Positions 1 through 7,476 of a stretch of DNA of 15,105 nt are shown here, in pieces. The position numbers were made by a program, and so were the translations under genes. The notes beneath the pieces are model-generated. The model was not told the DNA's origin and searched no databases. It saw nothing but the letters and a program-made list of their open reading frames with translations. This DNA comes from Actinomycetes bacterium (GTDB lineage: Bacteria; Actinomycetota; CALGFH01). Positions within the stretch are counted from its first letter, which is position 1. The number at the start of each line of letters is the position of its first letter. The DNA is taken from contig JASLIH010000605.1 of the NCBI GenBank assembly GCA_030152105.1, forward strand, positions 1-15,105, given 5' to 3'.

Positions 1-141
1 CCCGTCACGGTCGGAAGCACCGTGATCGTCCACGGGCAGTTCGAACCCGACCCGGGCCGCCCAGTGATCCACTACACCCACCACCCGACCGGCGCCCACG
101 AGGGCGGCTGGATCGAGTCGAGCGGCCACCGCTACCAGTGA
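1..141 (+). CDS. DUF3465-domain protein, C-terminal fragment
   Basis: The first 46 codons of the window are open in frame 1 and end in TGA at 139-141; the 5' part lies outside the window. The visible peptide contains GSTVIVHGQFE, then IHYTHHPTGAHEGGWIE and ends GHRYQ. As I recall the DUF3465 family, its C-terminus carries an IHWTHHDPxGRHxxGW signature followed by G..YQ, and this fragment fits it. The domain is a small beta-rich module of unknown function found in secreted or periplasmic bacterial proteins. No signal peptide or partner domain can be judged from this piece. The assignment rests on motif recall from 46 residues. Confidence 0.7.
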   Translation, partial: PVTVGSTVIVHGQFEPDPGRPVIHYTHHPTGAHEGGWIESSGHRYQ

Positions 142-404
142 ACCGACCATCGGGGCACACCGAAGCGCCTCCTGGAGGCTGGCGTTGCGTTCTTGCCTGC
201 CCGACACGGCAGGCCCCGCGGACACTGCTGCTCCCAACGCATTCGCGCCGGTCAAGGCCAGATCACGGCACCACCCAACTCCGTCTGCCTCGGCGATCTG
301 GCGTAGGCAGCTGCAGGGCACCGTCCGTGCCTGTCACCGAACGCGCGATCCTCTTTTAGTTAGTCAGCGTGATGATGCCGGCGATGATGGCGATGGCGAC
401 GATG
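142..404. other. Intergenic stretch, no gene recognised
   Basis: No reading frame here has a believable ribosome binding site or recognisable protein features. Base composition drops toward A/T near 350-470 compared with the flanking genes. Bases 369-404 are low complexity, with GATGATG, GGCGATGATGG and GGCGATGG units. Read on the minus strand, this end gives a short hydrophobic peptide (IVAIAIIAGIITLTN) ending at 356, which could be the tail of a disrupted small membrane protein, but it is too short to call. Confidence 0.4.
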
Positions 405-423
405 GGAGCGATATTCAGAATGG
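405..423 (+). repeat. Left terminal inverted repeat (candidate)
   Basis: The 19 bases GGAGCGATATTCAGAATGG are the exact reverse complement of 3466-3484. Similarity continues inward as TTTGGT against GGTTTCGT if two bases are gapped. Outward, the flanks do not match, as expected for element termini. By chance alone a 19-bp exact match within one 15-kb window is improbable. Confidence 0.65.
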
Positions 424-465
424 TTTGGTGGGAATTTGGGAGTTGAGTGCAAGTGCCTACCGAAT

Positions 466-2511
466 TCAAGTGACTCCCCAGCCGATGAGCCGCCAGGCGG
501 CCAGTTGAGCGACCACGGCAACTGCGGCGACGGCTAGTACCGCGTACTGGAGCCTGAGCGCACTCGACCACCAGCGGAGAACCCAGCCCGCGGCCACAAG
601 AACAAGCGTGCACGCGACCAGGGCGGCGAGCGCCAGCGGCAAGTGCAGCGCCAAACGCTGGGCCATGGGGAGGTCGAGCCAGCCGAGGAAGCCGGAATCC
701 ACCAGCGCAGGCATCCACGCGACCAGGGCCGCGTTTCCGAGCGTCAGCACCGCCGTGACGAGCGCCGTGAGTGCGGCGATCCGGCGCCAGCGGCGCAACG
801 CGGATGGCTGCTGGTCTGCAGCCGAGCGCGACACGCGGCGACGTACCTCGCGAACTGCGGCGGCGACGAGCCATGCGACGGCAAGGAGCGCGGCGGCCCC
901 CAAGACGCCCCACTGCCACAGGGCGGGACCACCTGCCACTCGAACGAGCCGAAGACCCCGCCACGTCGGGACAGGGCCTCGCAGGTCGAGCGTCTCGCCG
1001 TTGTCCGCGAGGAACAGGTCGGATGCGACTTCGACCAGACGGTGACGCACCAGCGACCCCGTCTCGTCGTCGACCTCGAAGTACGGGACGCCCGCGTCAA
1101 CGACGAACCGGTCCGGCGGGCCAGTCGGGGCGAGCACACCCCACGCCGACGTTCGGTAGGGGCCGGAGCATGCCGCCCAGCGGGTGGCCTCATCGCCCGT
1201 CGCGACCATGGCGGCGTTGGCGACGAGGTTCGCCATCCCGGCCGGGGGCTCGAACGACCCCTCCGGGTCGTCGGCCGGCGGCCGCGACAGCAGCACAAGC
1301 AGCCGATCGCGATACACGCCCGGCTCGGTAACGAGGTCACCCAGGATCGACAGTGCGAGGTCACCCTGGAGCTGGTGATCTTGGGAGTTGGTCAAGATCG
1401 CGATCCCGATCTGTAGCTGCGGCAGCCACCACAGGTCGGAGAGGAACCCGAAGCCACCGCCGCCGTGGTTGAAGAGATCGGGCCGTTCGTCCCAGCGATT
1501 CCAACGGTGTCGGACCACGCCGAGCGCGTAGCCGGCCGGCGCGCCGGCGCTAGGCGCCGGGACCGTGCGCATCTCCTCCATCGACTTGGGATCCAGGACG
1601 GCACGACCGTCGATGGAACCGTCGTTCAGCTGGAAGCGAACGAAGCGCGCCAGATCCGCGGCGCTGCTGTACATGCCACCGGCCGCCGTCATCGGCTCAT
1701 ACAGCGGCGGGGCAGGATAAGGATCCACGTGGCCCACCGCCCGATCGTTGGCCGATCGGATCACCGTCCGATCGAACGTGCTGTGGCCCATGCCCAGCGG
1801 ACCGAGCAGCGAGTCGCGCATGACCTGCGCGAACGGCTTGCCCTCGACGGGCTCGAGAATGTAGCCGGCAAGGTCGATCCCCAGGTTCGAGTAGGCGTAG
1901 CCAGTGCCGACTGGGAAGCGCAGCCAGGTGTCGGAGATGCTACGCACGTGGACGTCGAAGTCACCGGGATCGAGCTCGTTGTTGTTGCCCACCGGGGCCT
2001 CGTGGGTGAAGCCGGCGGTGTGGCTCAGGAGCATCCGCAGCGTGATCTTCCGCTCCGGATGCTCCTGGAACGCGCTGTGGACGGTGAACTCGGGCAGGTA
2101 GCTCGTGATCGGCTCGTCGAGGTCCAGTCGGCCGGCCGCGACGGCCTGCATGACTGCCGTTGCTGTGAACAACTTCGACATCGACTGGACGCTGAACATC
2201 GTGTCGGCGGTGACCGGGGCGCCGCCTTGGTGATCCCGGTAGCCGAAGCCCTCGACCCACCGCGCCCGATCGCCATCGACCAGCGCGACGGCCAGGCCCG
2301 GTACTCCCTGCTCGGCCATGAGCCCAGGGATCCGTTCTCGGTACCGGGCGATGACGGTCGCCGCCACGTCGGCGGCCGAGGCTGGTGGCACCGACCCAAG
2401 AGCAACGATCGACGTGGCGAACCCAAACAGAAGGCCCACAGCAACGGCCGCCCTCACGGCTCTGCCCAAGCCCACCACGGAGTGCTGCTTGATGAACGCG
2501 TTCATGGTCAT
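466..2511 (-). CDS. Serine hydrolase, class C beta-lactamase / penicillin-binding-protein-like, with C-terminal membrane segments
   Basis: This 681-residue protein has the serine beta-lactamase-like fold, a family of esterases, D-aminopeptidases and low-affinity penicillin-binding proteins. Visible motifs are SMSK (Ser110 and Lys113, the SxxK nucleophile), YSN (Tyr207) and HGG (His349), the last replacing the KTG of true beta-lactamases. An N-terminal signal peptide or anchor (hydrophobic stretch about residues 17-40, ending PPASAA) places the catalytic domain outside the membrane. The C-terminal 150 residues contain about four hydrophobic helices (near 534-552, 578-600, 619-643, 653-677), so the protein is probably membrane-tethered. 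I chose the ATG at 2511; a second ATG lies at 2505 and an in-frame TTG at 2523, and no strong Shine-Dalgarno separates them. It diverges from the transposase and sits inside the same inverted-repeat pair. The substrate is unknown and I would not call it a resistance gene. Confidence 0.85.
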   Translation of the reverse strand: MTMNAFIKQHSVVGLGRAVRAAVAVGLLFGFATSIVALGSVPPASAADVAATVIARYRERIPGLMAEQGVPGLAVALVDGDRARWVEGFGYRDHQGGAPVTADTMFSVQSMSKLFTATAVMQAVAAGRLDLDEPITSYLPEFTVHSAFQEHPERKITLRMLLSHTAGFTHEAPVGNNNELDPGDFDVHVRSISDTWLRFPVGTGYAYSNLGIDLAGYILEPVEGKPFAQVMRDSLLGPLGMGHSTFDRTVIRSANDRAVGHVDPYPAPPLYEPMTAAGGMYSSAADLARFVRFQLNDGSIDGRAVLDPKSMEEMRTVPAPSAGAPAGYALGVVRHRWNRWDERPDLFNHGGGGFGFLSDLWWLPQLQIGIAILTNSQDHQLQGDLALSILGDLVTEPGVYRDRLLVLLSRPPADDPEGSFEPPAGMANLVANAAMVATGDEATRWAACSGPYRTSAWGVLAPTGPPDRFVVDAGVPYFEVDDETGSLVRHRLVEVASDLFLADNGETLDLRGPVPTWRGLRLVRVAGGPALWQWGVLGAAALLAVAWLVAAAVREVRRRVSRSAADQQPSALRRWRRIAALTALVTAVLTLGNAALVAWMPALVDSGFLGWLDLPMAQRLALHLPLALAALVACTLVLVAAGWVLRWWSSALRLQYAVLAVAAVAVVAQLAAWRLIGWGVT

Positions 2512-2703
2512 GTCGCCGACCAACGGTGCTCGTCCGGTGCCCCGCCTTCGACATCAGCATCACCTGACGAGCATCAGGACAACAAAGGCGTAAGTCCCCC
2601 AAGCCGTGGGTCTTGTATGGGTCCAACAACCCCTCTCGGTAGGCTCCGCGCGGCCATTCCACCGTCCGTGCGACACCACCGGAGGGACCGTTGCGCCAAG
2701 CCC
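2512..2703. promoter_or_regulatory. Divergent intergenic region between hydrolase and transposase
   Basis: These 192 bases separate two divergent starts and must hold both promoters, though no clear -35/-10 pair stands out. A small perfect hairpin, CCTGA-CGAGCA-TCAGG, occupies 2563-2578, on the hydrolase leader side. A GGAGGG at 2681-2686 lies too far (17 nt) from the transposase ATG to be a good ribosome binding site. The region lacks any copy of the 19-bp terminal repeat. Confidence 0.35.
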
Positions 2704-3474
2704 ATGACCGGCCTGTCCGACGATCAACTTGACCTGCTCATCGAGCGTGCCACCGCGCGGTGTGGCAGCTGGCAGCCACCACGTGGGCGGCGTCGCGCGC
2801 TGGGCTTTGCGGTGGCGGTCACGATGACGGTGGTCGCCTTGCGCCACAACCTCTCCCAGGCGCTGCTGGGCGTTCTTCAACGTCAGCCAACCGACCGTCT
2901 CGCGGGTGGTGCGCTCGCTTGCCGCGGTGGTCGGCGCGGCCGCTGCCGATGGCATGCCGGGCGTGACCGACGTGGAGCAGGCAGAGCGGCTGCTGGTCGA
3001 CGGGACCCTGTGCCCAACCGGCAACCGCGCTGGTGAGGGCCGGCAGGGCGAGGGGCTCTACAGCGGCAAGCGGCACCGGGCGGGCGTGAACACGCTGGTG
3101 GTCGCCGACCGGTGGGGCCGGCTGCTGGACGCCAGCGAGTCCACCCGCGGCGCGATGCACGATGCCCGGTCGTTTTGCGAGGCGGGGTTGGACCGGATTC
3201 TGGCCGGCCGGGACGTGCTGGGCGATCTTGGCTTCTTGGCTGCGGGATCAACACGCCGCTGCGCAAGCCGCCCGATGGCAAGCTGCCAGCGTTTGCGCAG
3301 ATCAACAACCGGGCGCACAGTCAGGCCCGCGCGGCGGTCGAGCGCACGATCGCGCTGCTGAAGCAGTGGCGGGGCTTGTCGGGTGGGTATCGTGGCCCGC
3401 TGGCCAGATTCCCGGTCACGCTGCGAACCGTGGTCGCGTTGGAGAAGTTCCGTATCTACGAAACCCCATTCTGA
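2704..3474 (+). pseudogene. IS5-family DDE transposase, frame broken twice
   Basis: Joining three frame segments gives about 257 residues of an IS5-type (DDE_Tnp_4-like) transposase. Segment one starts MTGLSDDQLDLLIERA and runs to LSQALLG. Segment two begins FFNVSQPTVSRVV (helix-turn-helix-like) and includes VDGT and GDLGF. Segment three starts GCGINTPLRKPP, includes AAVERTIALLKQW and ends RIYETPF. The catalytic triad is therefore present: Asp codon at 2999, Asp codon at 3224, Glu codon at 3340. The first break, near 2871-2873, is explained by loss of two bases (GAG to G before TTCTTC). The second, near 3236-3240, is explained by loss of one G from GGG. Some IS5 relatives use programmed frameshifting, but two breaks with no slippery sequence favour decay or sequence error. 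The start at 2704 is chosen by homology; an in-frame ATG also exists at 2617. Confidence 0.85.
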
Positions 3475-3484
3475 ATATCGCTCC
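3466..3484 (-). repeat. Right terminal inverted repeat (candidate)
   Basis: Exact reverse complement of 405-423. It overlaps the last codons and TGA stop (3472-3474) of the transposase. Transposase genes that end inside the terminal repeat occur in compact insertion sequences. No matching direct repeat follows it. Confidence 0.65.
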
Positions 3485-3914
3485 TGAGCTGCCATGCTTA
3501 CTTGGAAATTCCATCGGCGTAATTCTACCCTCGTCTAGCAGCACATATGCGTCTGACCAGCGGAAACGGCGCCTTGACGGCCGCTTGGAGGCCTTCTAGA
3601 TTCCGCTTTGCCCCGAGGGGCCGACGCGGTAGGACTGGGAAATCCGGATAGGAGTTCCCGCTGGAAGGGCTGACGGGCCCGGACGGTGCGTCGCGGACGG
3701 TGGGTTTGCGCAATCTATTGTCCCGCGGCGAGGTCTAGCGGCCTTGGGTCGTAGGACGGGACTTTCGCGAGTCGTTCTCGGGAAGGCCACGGGAGTTCCT
3801 TGGGGCGCCGATGACCCCCAGGGGCCCAATCGGCCGGGAGCAGGCGGGCTTGCCCGCCGGTTACCGGACGGGGTTCCTGGGGGTCGTCACGTCTTGCGTC
3901 ACCGGGCCGGCCTC
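3485..3914. other. Non-coding stretch with strong dyad symmetry
   Basis: No convincing gene lies here. Bases 3485-3560 are A/T-richer than the surroundings, like the opposite flank of the candidate element. The second half carries a nested set of inverted repeats, listed separately at 3810-3888. Open frames across it have no recognisable protein motifs or ribosome binding sites. Confidence 0.45.
3810..3888. repeat. Nested inverted repeat, possible structured RNA or terminator
   Basis: The outer arms 3810-3822 and 3876-3888 pair over 13 bases with one G-U: a perfect 10-bp core, GACCCCCAGG with CCTGGGGGTC, plus three flanking pairs. Inside is a perfect 7-bp stem GGCGGGC-TT-GCCCGCC (3843-3858) and a CCGG-TTA-CCGG dyad (3857-3867). 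The structure would fold on either strand. It lies 27 bp past the 3' end of the minus-strand MFS remnant, so a transcription terminator of that gene is one option. A small RNA or mobile-element end is another. Confidence 0.4.
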
Positions 3915-4150
3915 TCAGACGCGTCTACCGATGGTCATCCATAGCGCGGCCAGGGCGAGCAGCATCCAGGCGATGAGATAGGCGAGGCCACCCGAGGCGA
4001 GGCCAGCGTCCAGAGCAGGCCGGCGATGGCGCTGGCGGCTAGGTTGCCGAAGCCCTGCACGGCGGCCAGCAGCCCGAACGCTGACCCGCGCAGCTCGACC
4101 GGCGCGAGGGCAGCCACGGCGGCGTGCTCAGCGGTCTCCACACAGCCGAT
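3915..4150 (-). pseudogene. MFS transporter, C-terminal remnant
   Basis: The minus strand encodes the last two or so helices of a major facilitator superfamily transporter. The recognisable part starts IGCVETAEHAAVAALAP, continues VELRGSAFGLLAAVQGFGN (the RG turn between helices), then AGLLWTLASP. After one frame change it resumes GGLAYLIAWMLLALAALWM and ends IGRRV with TGA at 3915-3917. The frame change at 3996-3997 is repaired by adding one base to a two-base G/C run. Upstream of about 4150 the homology stops abruptly next to the IS110-like fragment, so the N-terminal three quarters have been lost, probably through insertion and rearrangement. The substrate cannot be told. The family call is firm; the exact 5' edge is approximate. 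Confidence 0.7.
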
Positions 4151-4174
4151 CGGGCGCTGTTGCAGCTGCTGTGA

Positions 4175-4455
4175 TCGAGTCGGGAGCAGGCAGACTCCGT
4201 CGAGGTCGTCATCGGCGTCGACACCCACAAGCACACCCACACCGCGGCGGTTGTGGCCGCGGCCACCGGCCAGACCATGGTGACCATGACCGTGGCCGCC
4301 ACCCCGGCCGGCTACCAGCAGCTCCTGGAGCTCGCCGGCCAGCACCATCGGCAGCGAGTGTGGGCGATCGAGAGCACTGGCGGCTATGGCGCCGGGCTGA
4401 CCCGGTTCCTGGCCGCTCACGCCGAGCAGGTGGTGGAGCTGGACCGGCCGAGGCT
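4175..4455 (+). pseudogene. IS110-family transposase, N-terminal remnant
   Basis: In frame 2 after a TGA at 4172-4174, the peptide reads VVIGVDTHKHTHTAAVVAA, then TPAGYQQLLELA, then WAIESTGGYGAGLTRFLAA and QVVELDRP. This is the RuvC-like (DEDD) N-terminal domain of IS110-family transposases: GVDTHK carries the first catalytic Asp and the E of IEsTGxYG the next acidic residue. The homology ends near 4455 where the family continues with a KSDPLDA motif that is absent here. The C-terminal Tnp_20 domain with its catalytic Ser is also missing. No ATG, GTG or TTG lies between the upstream stop and the conserved start, so the 5' end is damaged too. It abuts the MFS remnant and is about 160 bp upstream of the PucR-type regulator. 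Confidence 0.75.
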
Positions 4456-4613
4456 GCGGCCGGACTCGACAACGACAACTAACCGACCCGCAGCGCGGCA
4501 CCAGGTGCTCGGCTCGTGTCTGGCCATGCCAGCCACGCTGGGAGACACTGCTGCCCTGATGGACCATATGCCAGGCGGCGGGGAGCTGCCGTGGTCTGGG
4601 GCCGTGCGCTGAG

Positions 4614-5840
4614 ATGAGCACGCCCAGGCAGGCCAGGACGCGTCGTTCACGCGTCCTGGCCCCCGAGATCGCCGCGATCGCCGGGTCAGTCAGGACACGG
4701 CTTCCCGAGCTGGCCGACCGGGTCGTCCAGCGCCTTCTGGCCGAAATCGAGTTCTACCGTGATCGGGAGGTCGTGAGCGTCGAGGACCTCCGCGACTCCG
4801 TCGCCAGCAACCTGGAGTCGATGGTCGCCCAGCTCACCACGGATCAGCCGCCCGACCTGTCGGCGCCTCGCACGACCGGCCGCCGCCGGGCCGAGCAGGG
4901 CACGCCGCTGGCGGACATCCTGCACGCCTACCGGATCGGCTTCACCGAGCTGTGGGAGGCGATCGTCGAGGAGGCGCGTCGCAGCGGCCAGGCGCCCTCC
5001 GAGACGCTGGTCGACGCCGCCAGCGGCGTGTGGTGGCTGATCGGCGAGTACACCCAGGAGCTCACCGTCGCCTACCGGGAGGCAGCGGCGGAGCTGCTGC
5101 TGGCCGGGGCGCGGGAACGCTCGGCGCTGGTGGAGGCCCTGTTCACCGGCGGGATTCCCGATCGGGACACGCTCTGGGAGGCCGCCAAGATGCTACGGCT
5201 GCCCTGGGAGGGCGTGTTCGTGGTGGTCGCCGCCGAGGCACCCGGGCTGGCCCAGGAAGGCCTACCGCAGGTCGAAGCCCTGTTGGCCGCGCGGGGCATC
5301 GGGTCCGCCTGGCGGCTGCACCCCGACATCCAGACCGGCGTCGTGTCCCTGCGACGCCAGGATGCCCTCCCCATCCTTCTGGAGCACCTGGGGAGCGGCG
5401 TGCGCGCCCGGGCCGGTGTCAGTCCCGTCTACCACGCGCTGGGCGACACGCCCAGGGCCCTCCATTACGCCCGCCTGGTCCTGGGCAGCCTGCCCGCGGG
5501 GGTCCCGGCGGTCGCGCAGTTCGAGCAGACCCCGCTGCGCGTGCTCGCCGCCGCCGCCCCGGACGCCGCTGGCGAGCTGGTGCGCACGGTGCTCGGACCG
5601 GTCCTTGACCTGCCTGCCCAGGACCGGTCGAGCCTGCTGAGCACCCTGCAGGCATGGTTCGACGCCGGCGGCTCGGCCGTCGAGACCGGCAAGCGGCTCT
5701 ACTGCCACCCCAACACCGTGCGGTACCGGCTGCGACGGTTGCAGGAGCACACCGGCCGATCCCTGGAGGACCCCAGGGCGGTGGCCGAGCTGCTGGCCGC
5801 CCTGGACGCGCTTCGCCTCACCCGGGGCGCGAGCTGGTAG
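4614..5840 (+). CDS. PucR/CdaR-family transcriptional regulator
   Basis: This 408-residue protein looks like a regulator of the PucR/CdaR group. Residues about 15-150 resemble an RsbRD-type N-terminal helical sensor (LPELADRVVQRLLAEIEFYRD, later AYRIGFTELWEAIVEEA). The middle (about 170-300) fits the degenerate GGDEF-like domain of the group. Residues 341-400 form the C-terminal helix-turn-helix: LLSTLQAWFDAGGSAVETGK, then RLYCHPNTVRYRLRRLQE. The HPNTVRYRL motif is diagnostic. The ATG at 4614 is chosen because the conserved N-terminus follows it directly; its ribosome binding site is weak (GCTGAG). It reads toward the PHA genes, with a 133-bp gap containing an inverted repeat, and is the obvious candidate to control them, although that link is inferred from position. 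The effector is unknown. Confidence 0.9.
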   Translation: MSTPRQARTRRSRVLAPEIAAIAGSVRTRLPELADRVVQRLLAEIEFYRDREVVSVEDLRDSVASNLESMVAQLTTDQPPDLSAPRTTGRRRAEQGTPLADILHAYRIGFTELWEAIVEEARRSGQAPSETLVDAASGVWWLIGEYTQELTVAYREAAAELLLAGARERSALVEALFTGGIPDRDTLWEAAKMLRLPWEGVFVVVAAEAPGLAQEGLPQVEALLAARGIGSAWRLHPDIQTGVVSLRRQDALPILLEHLGSGVRARAGVSPVYHALGDTPRALHYARLVLGSLPAGVPAVAQFEQTPLRVLAAAAPDAAGELVRTVLGPVLDLPAQDRSSLLSTLQAWFDAGGSAVETGKRLYCHPNTVRYRLRRLQEHTGRSLEDPRAVAELLAALDALRLTRGASW

Positions 5841-5885
5841 CCGGCCGGCCCGGCGGTGAGCGGCCGTTGTGGCCGGCGACAATCC

Positions 5886-5923
5886 CCAAGGGCGAATGCT
5901 GTCCCGGGGGCCATTGCCCTTGG
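5886..5923. promoter_or_regulatory. Inverted repeat between regulator and PHA operon (operator or terminator)
   Basis: CCAAGGGC (5886-5893) pairs perfectly with GCCCTTGG (5916-5923), and AATG/CATT extends the stem past one bulged G. The loop is about 13 nt. It lies 45 bp after the regulator's stop and 50 bp before the acyl-CoA synthetase start. It could terminate the regulator transcript or be a binding site for the PucR-type protein. No T-run follows, which slightly favours the operator reading. Confidence 0.45.
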
Positions 5924-5973
5924 CATCACCCGAGTGGACGCTTCCAGGCAGCAACCAATCCTCGGAGGCGGCG

Positions 5974-7476
5974 ATGGCGAACCTGGCCCTGAACCTCGTC
6001 GAAGCCAAGCACGGACACCCAGAGCGGGCGGCGGTCCGGCTCGACGATCTCCTCCTGACCTACGATGAACTGGACGAGCGATCCGGACGAGTGGCGGGCC
6101 TGCTCGCCGCGCAGGGTGTGGAGCCTGGCGACCGCGTGGCCCTGCTGCTGCCCAACGTCCCCCAGTTCCCCATCCTCTACTACGGGGCCCTGCGCGCCGG
6201 CGCCGTGGTGGTGCCCATGAACCCGCTGCTGAAGGCGCGCGAGATCGAGTACTACCTCCAAGACTCCGGAGCGAGGCTCCTGTTCGCCTGGGAGACCACC
6301 GTCGCCGAGGCCACCAAGGGCGCCGAGGCCGCCGAGGCCGGCCACATCCCGGTCGCGGCCGCGGCGTTCGACCGCCTGCTGGCCGAGCAGTCGCCGCAGA
6401 CCCCGGTGGTCAGCCGCGCCGACGACGACACGGCGGTGATCCTGTACACCTCGGGCACGACCGGCAAGCCCAAGGGCGCCGAGCTCACCCACGCCAACCT
6501 GCGGCGCAACGCGAGGGTGACGGCGACCACGCTGCTGCGCCTGGAACCGGGCGACGTCGTGATGGGCTGCCTGCCGCTGTTCCACTCCTTCGGCCAGACC
6601 TGCGGGCTGAACGCCGCCGTCGACAGCGGCGCCTGCCTCACCCTGGTGCCACGGTTCGACCCGGCCAAGGCACTGGAGGTTATCCAGCGGGACCGGGTGA
6701 CGGTCTTCGAAGGGGTCCCGACGATGTACGTGGCCCTGCTCAACCACCCGGGCCGCGGCGAGATGGACACGCGGTCGCTGCGGCTGTGCGTGTCCGGCGG
6801 GGCCGCGCTGCCGGCGGAGGTGCTGCGCGGCTTCGAGGACGCCTTCGGCTGCGTCATCCTGGAGGGCTACGGACTGTCGGAGACCTCCCCGGTCGCCTCG
6901 TTCAACCACCCCGACCGGGTACGCAAGCCCGGCTCCATCGGCACCCCGATCGACGGCGTCGAGCTGCGGCTGGTCGGTCCGGCCGGCGACGAGGTGCCGG
7001 CCGGCGAGGTCGGCGAGATCGCCATCCGCGGCCACAACCTCATGCGCGGCTACTGGGGGAACGAGGACGCCACCCGCGAGGCCATCCCTGACGGCTGGTT
7101 CCGCAGCGGCGACCTGGCCCGCCAGGACGAGGACGGCTACTTCTTCATCGTCGACCGCAAAAAGGACCTGATCATCCGGGGCGGCTACAACGTCTATCCA
7201 CGGGAGGTCGAGGAGGTGCTCTACGAGCACTCGGCGGTGGCCGAGGCGGCCGTGGTCGGTCTCCCCCACCCGACCCACGGCGAGGAGGTCGGGGCCGCCG
7301 TGGTGCGCAAGCCCGGGGCCGAGGCCACCCCGGCGGAACTGCAGGCCTTCTGCCGGGAACGGCTCGCGGCCTACAAATACCCCCGCCATGTATGGCTGGA
7401 GGCGGCTCTGCCCAAGACGGCCACGGGCAAGCTCCTGCGCCGCGAGGTGGTCCCGCCCGAGGAGCTGTTGCCGTGA
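5974..7476 (+). CDS. Long-chain fatty-acid/acyl-CoA synthetase (AMP-binding, class I adenylate-forming)
   Basis: This 500-residue enzyme activates a carboxylic acid with ATP to an acyl-adenylate and then to acyl-CoA. Seen directly: the P-loop-like TSGTTGKPKG (residues 159-168), the YGLSETSP motif, GWFRSGDLARQDEDGYF and VDRKKDLIIRGGYNVYP of the hinge region, and the C-terminal PKTATGKLLRRE with catalytic Lys486. Length and motif order match FadD-type ligases. The start at ATG 5974 is supported by GGAGG at 5964-5968, five bases upstream; an earlier in-frame start at 5869 lacks such a site. It is the first gene of the PHA cluster and its stop overlaps the GTG of phaC. In this context it probably activates fatty or hydroxy acids, including monomers released by the depolymerase. 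Substrate chain length cannot be read from sequence. Confidence 0.93.
   Translation: MANLALNLVEAKHGHPERAAVRLDDLLLTYDELDERSGRVAGLLAAQGVEPGDRVALLLPNVPQFPILYYGALRAGAVVVPMNPLLKAREIEYYLQDSGARLLFAWETTVAEATKGAEAAEAGHIPVAAAAFDRLLAEQSPQTPVVSRADDDTAVILYTSGTTGKPKGAELTHANLRRNARVTATTLLRLEPGDVVMGCLPLFHSFGQTCGLNAAVDSGACLTLVPRFDPAKALEVIQRDRVTVFEGVPTMYVALLNHPGRGEMDTRSLRLCVSGGAALPAEVLRGFEDAFGCVILEGYGLSETSPVASFNHPDRVRKPGSIGTPIDGVELRLVGPAGDEVPAGEVGEIAIRGHNLMRGYWGNEDATREAIPDGWFRSGDLARQDEDGYFFIVDRKKDLIIRGGYNVYPREVEEVLYEHSAVAEAAVVGLPHPTHGEEVGAAVVRKPGAEATPAELQAFCRERLAAYKYPRHVWLEAALPKTATGKLLRREVVPPEELLP

Larger units (their letters stand above)
405..3484. mobile_element. Candidate IS5-family element carrying a serine hydrolase passenger gene
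   Basis: A perfect 19-bp inverted repeat (405-423 and 3466-3484) frames a 3,080-bp segment. It holds two divergent genes: a serine hydrolase on the minus strand, ending 43 bp inside the left repeat, and an IS5-type transposase on the plus strand whose stop codon lies within the right repeat. Having each gene end almost at a terminus is typical of compact insertion sequences. I see no convincing target-site duplication: GATG precedes the left end and TGAG follows the right end. I also find no second copy of the repeat near 2600-2700, where the left end of a plain transposase-only element would be expected. The alternative is that the left repeat is a relic of a second, inverted copy of the same IS. 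The transposase frame is broken, so the unit would not move autonomously as written. Confidence 0.5.

Noticed and set aside
356..404. Minus-strand hydrophobic peptide ending at 356, reminiscent of small DUF3096-like membrane proteins
   Set aside because: Fewer than 20 recognisable residues, a repetitive GCCATC-type sequence, and no start or conserved remainder. The resemblance could be composition.
356..964. Long open frames antisense to or overlapping the hydrolase, PHA and dehydrogenase genes
   Set aside because: High GC leaves many alternate frames open. These show Arg/Pro/Ala-rich composition without domains, while the chosen frames carry clear motifs.
466..2511. Beta-lactam resistance gene
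   Set aside because: The fold motifs (SxxK, YSN, HGG) are shared by many esterases and peptidases. HGG instead of KTG and the membrane tail argue against a true beta-lactamase.
4171..4482. Possible IS110 bridge-RNA region
   Set aside because: The IS110 copy is truncated at both ends and no flanking non-coding part of the element can be delimited.
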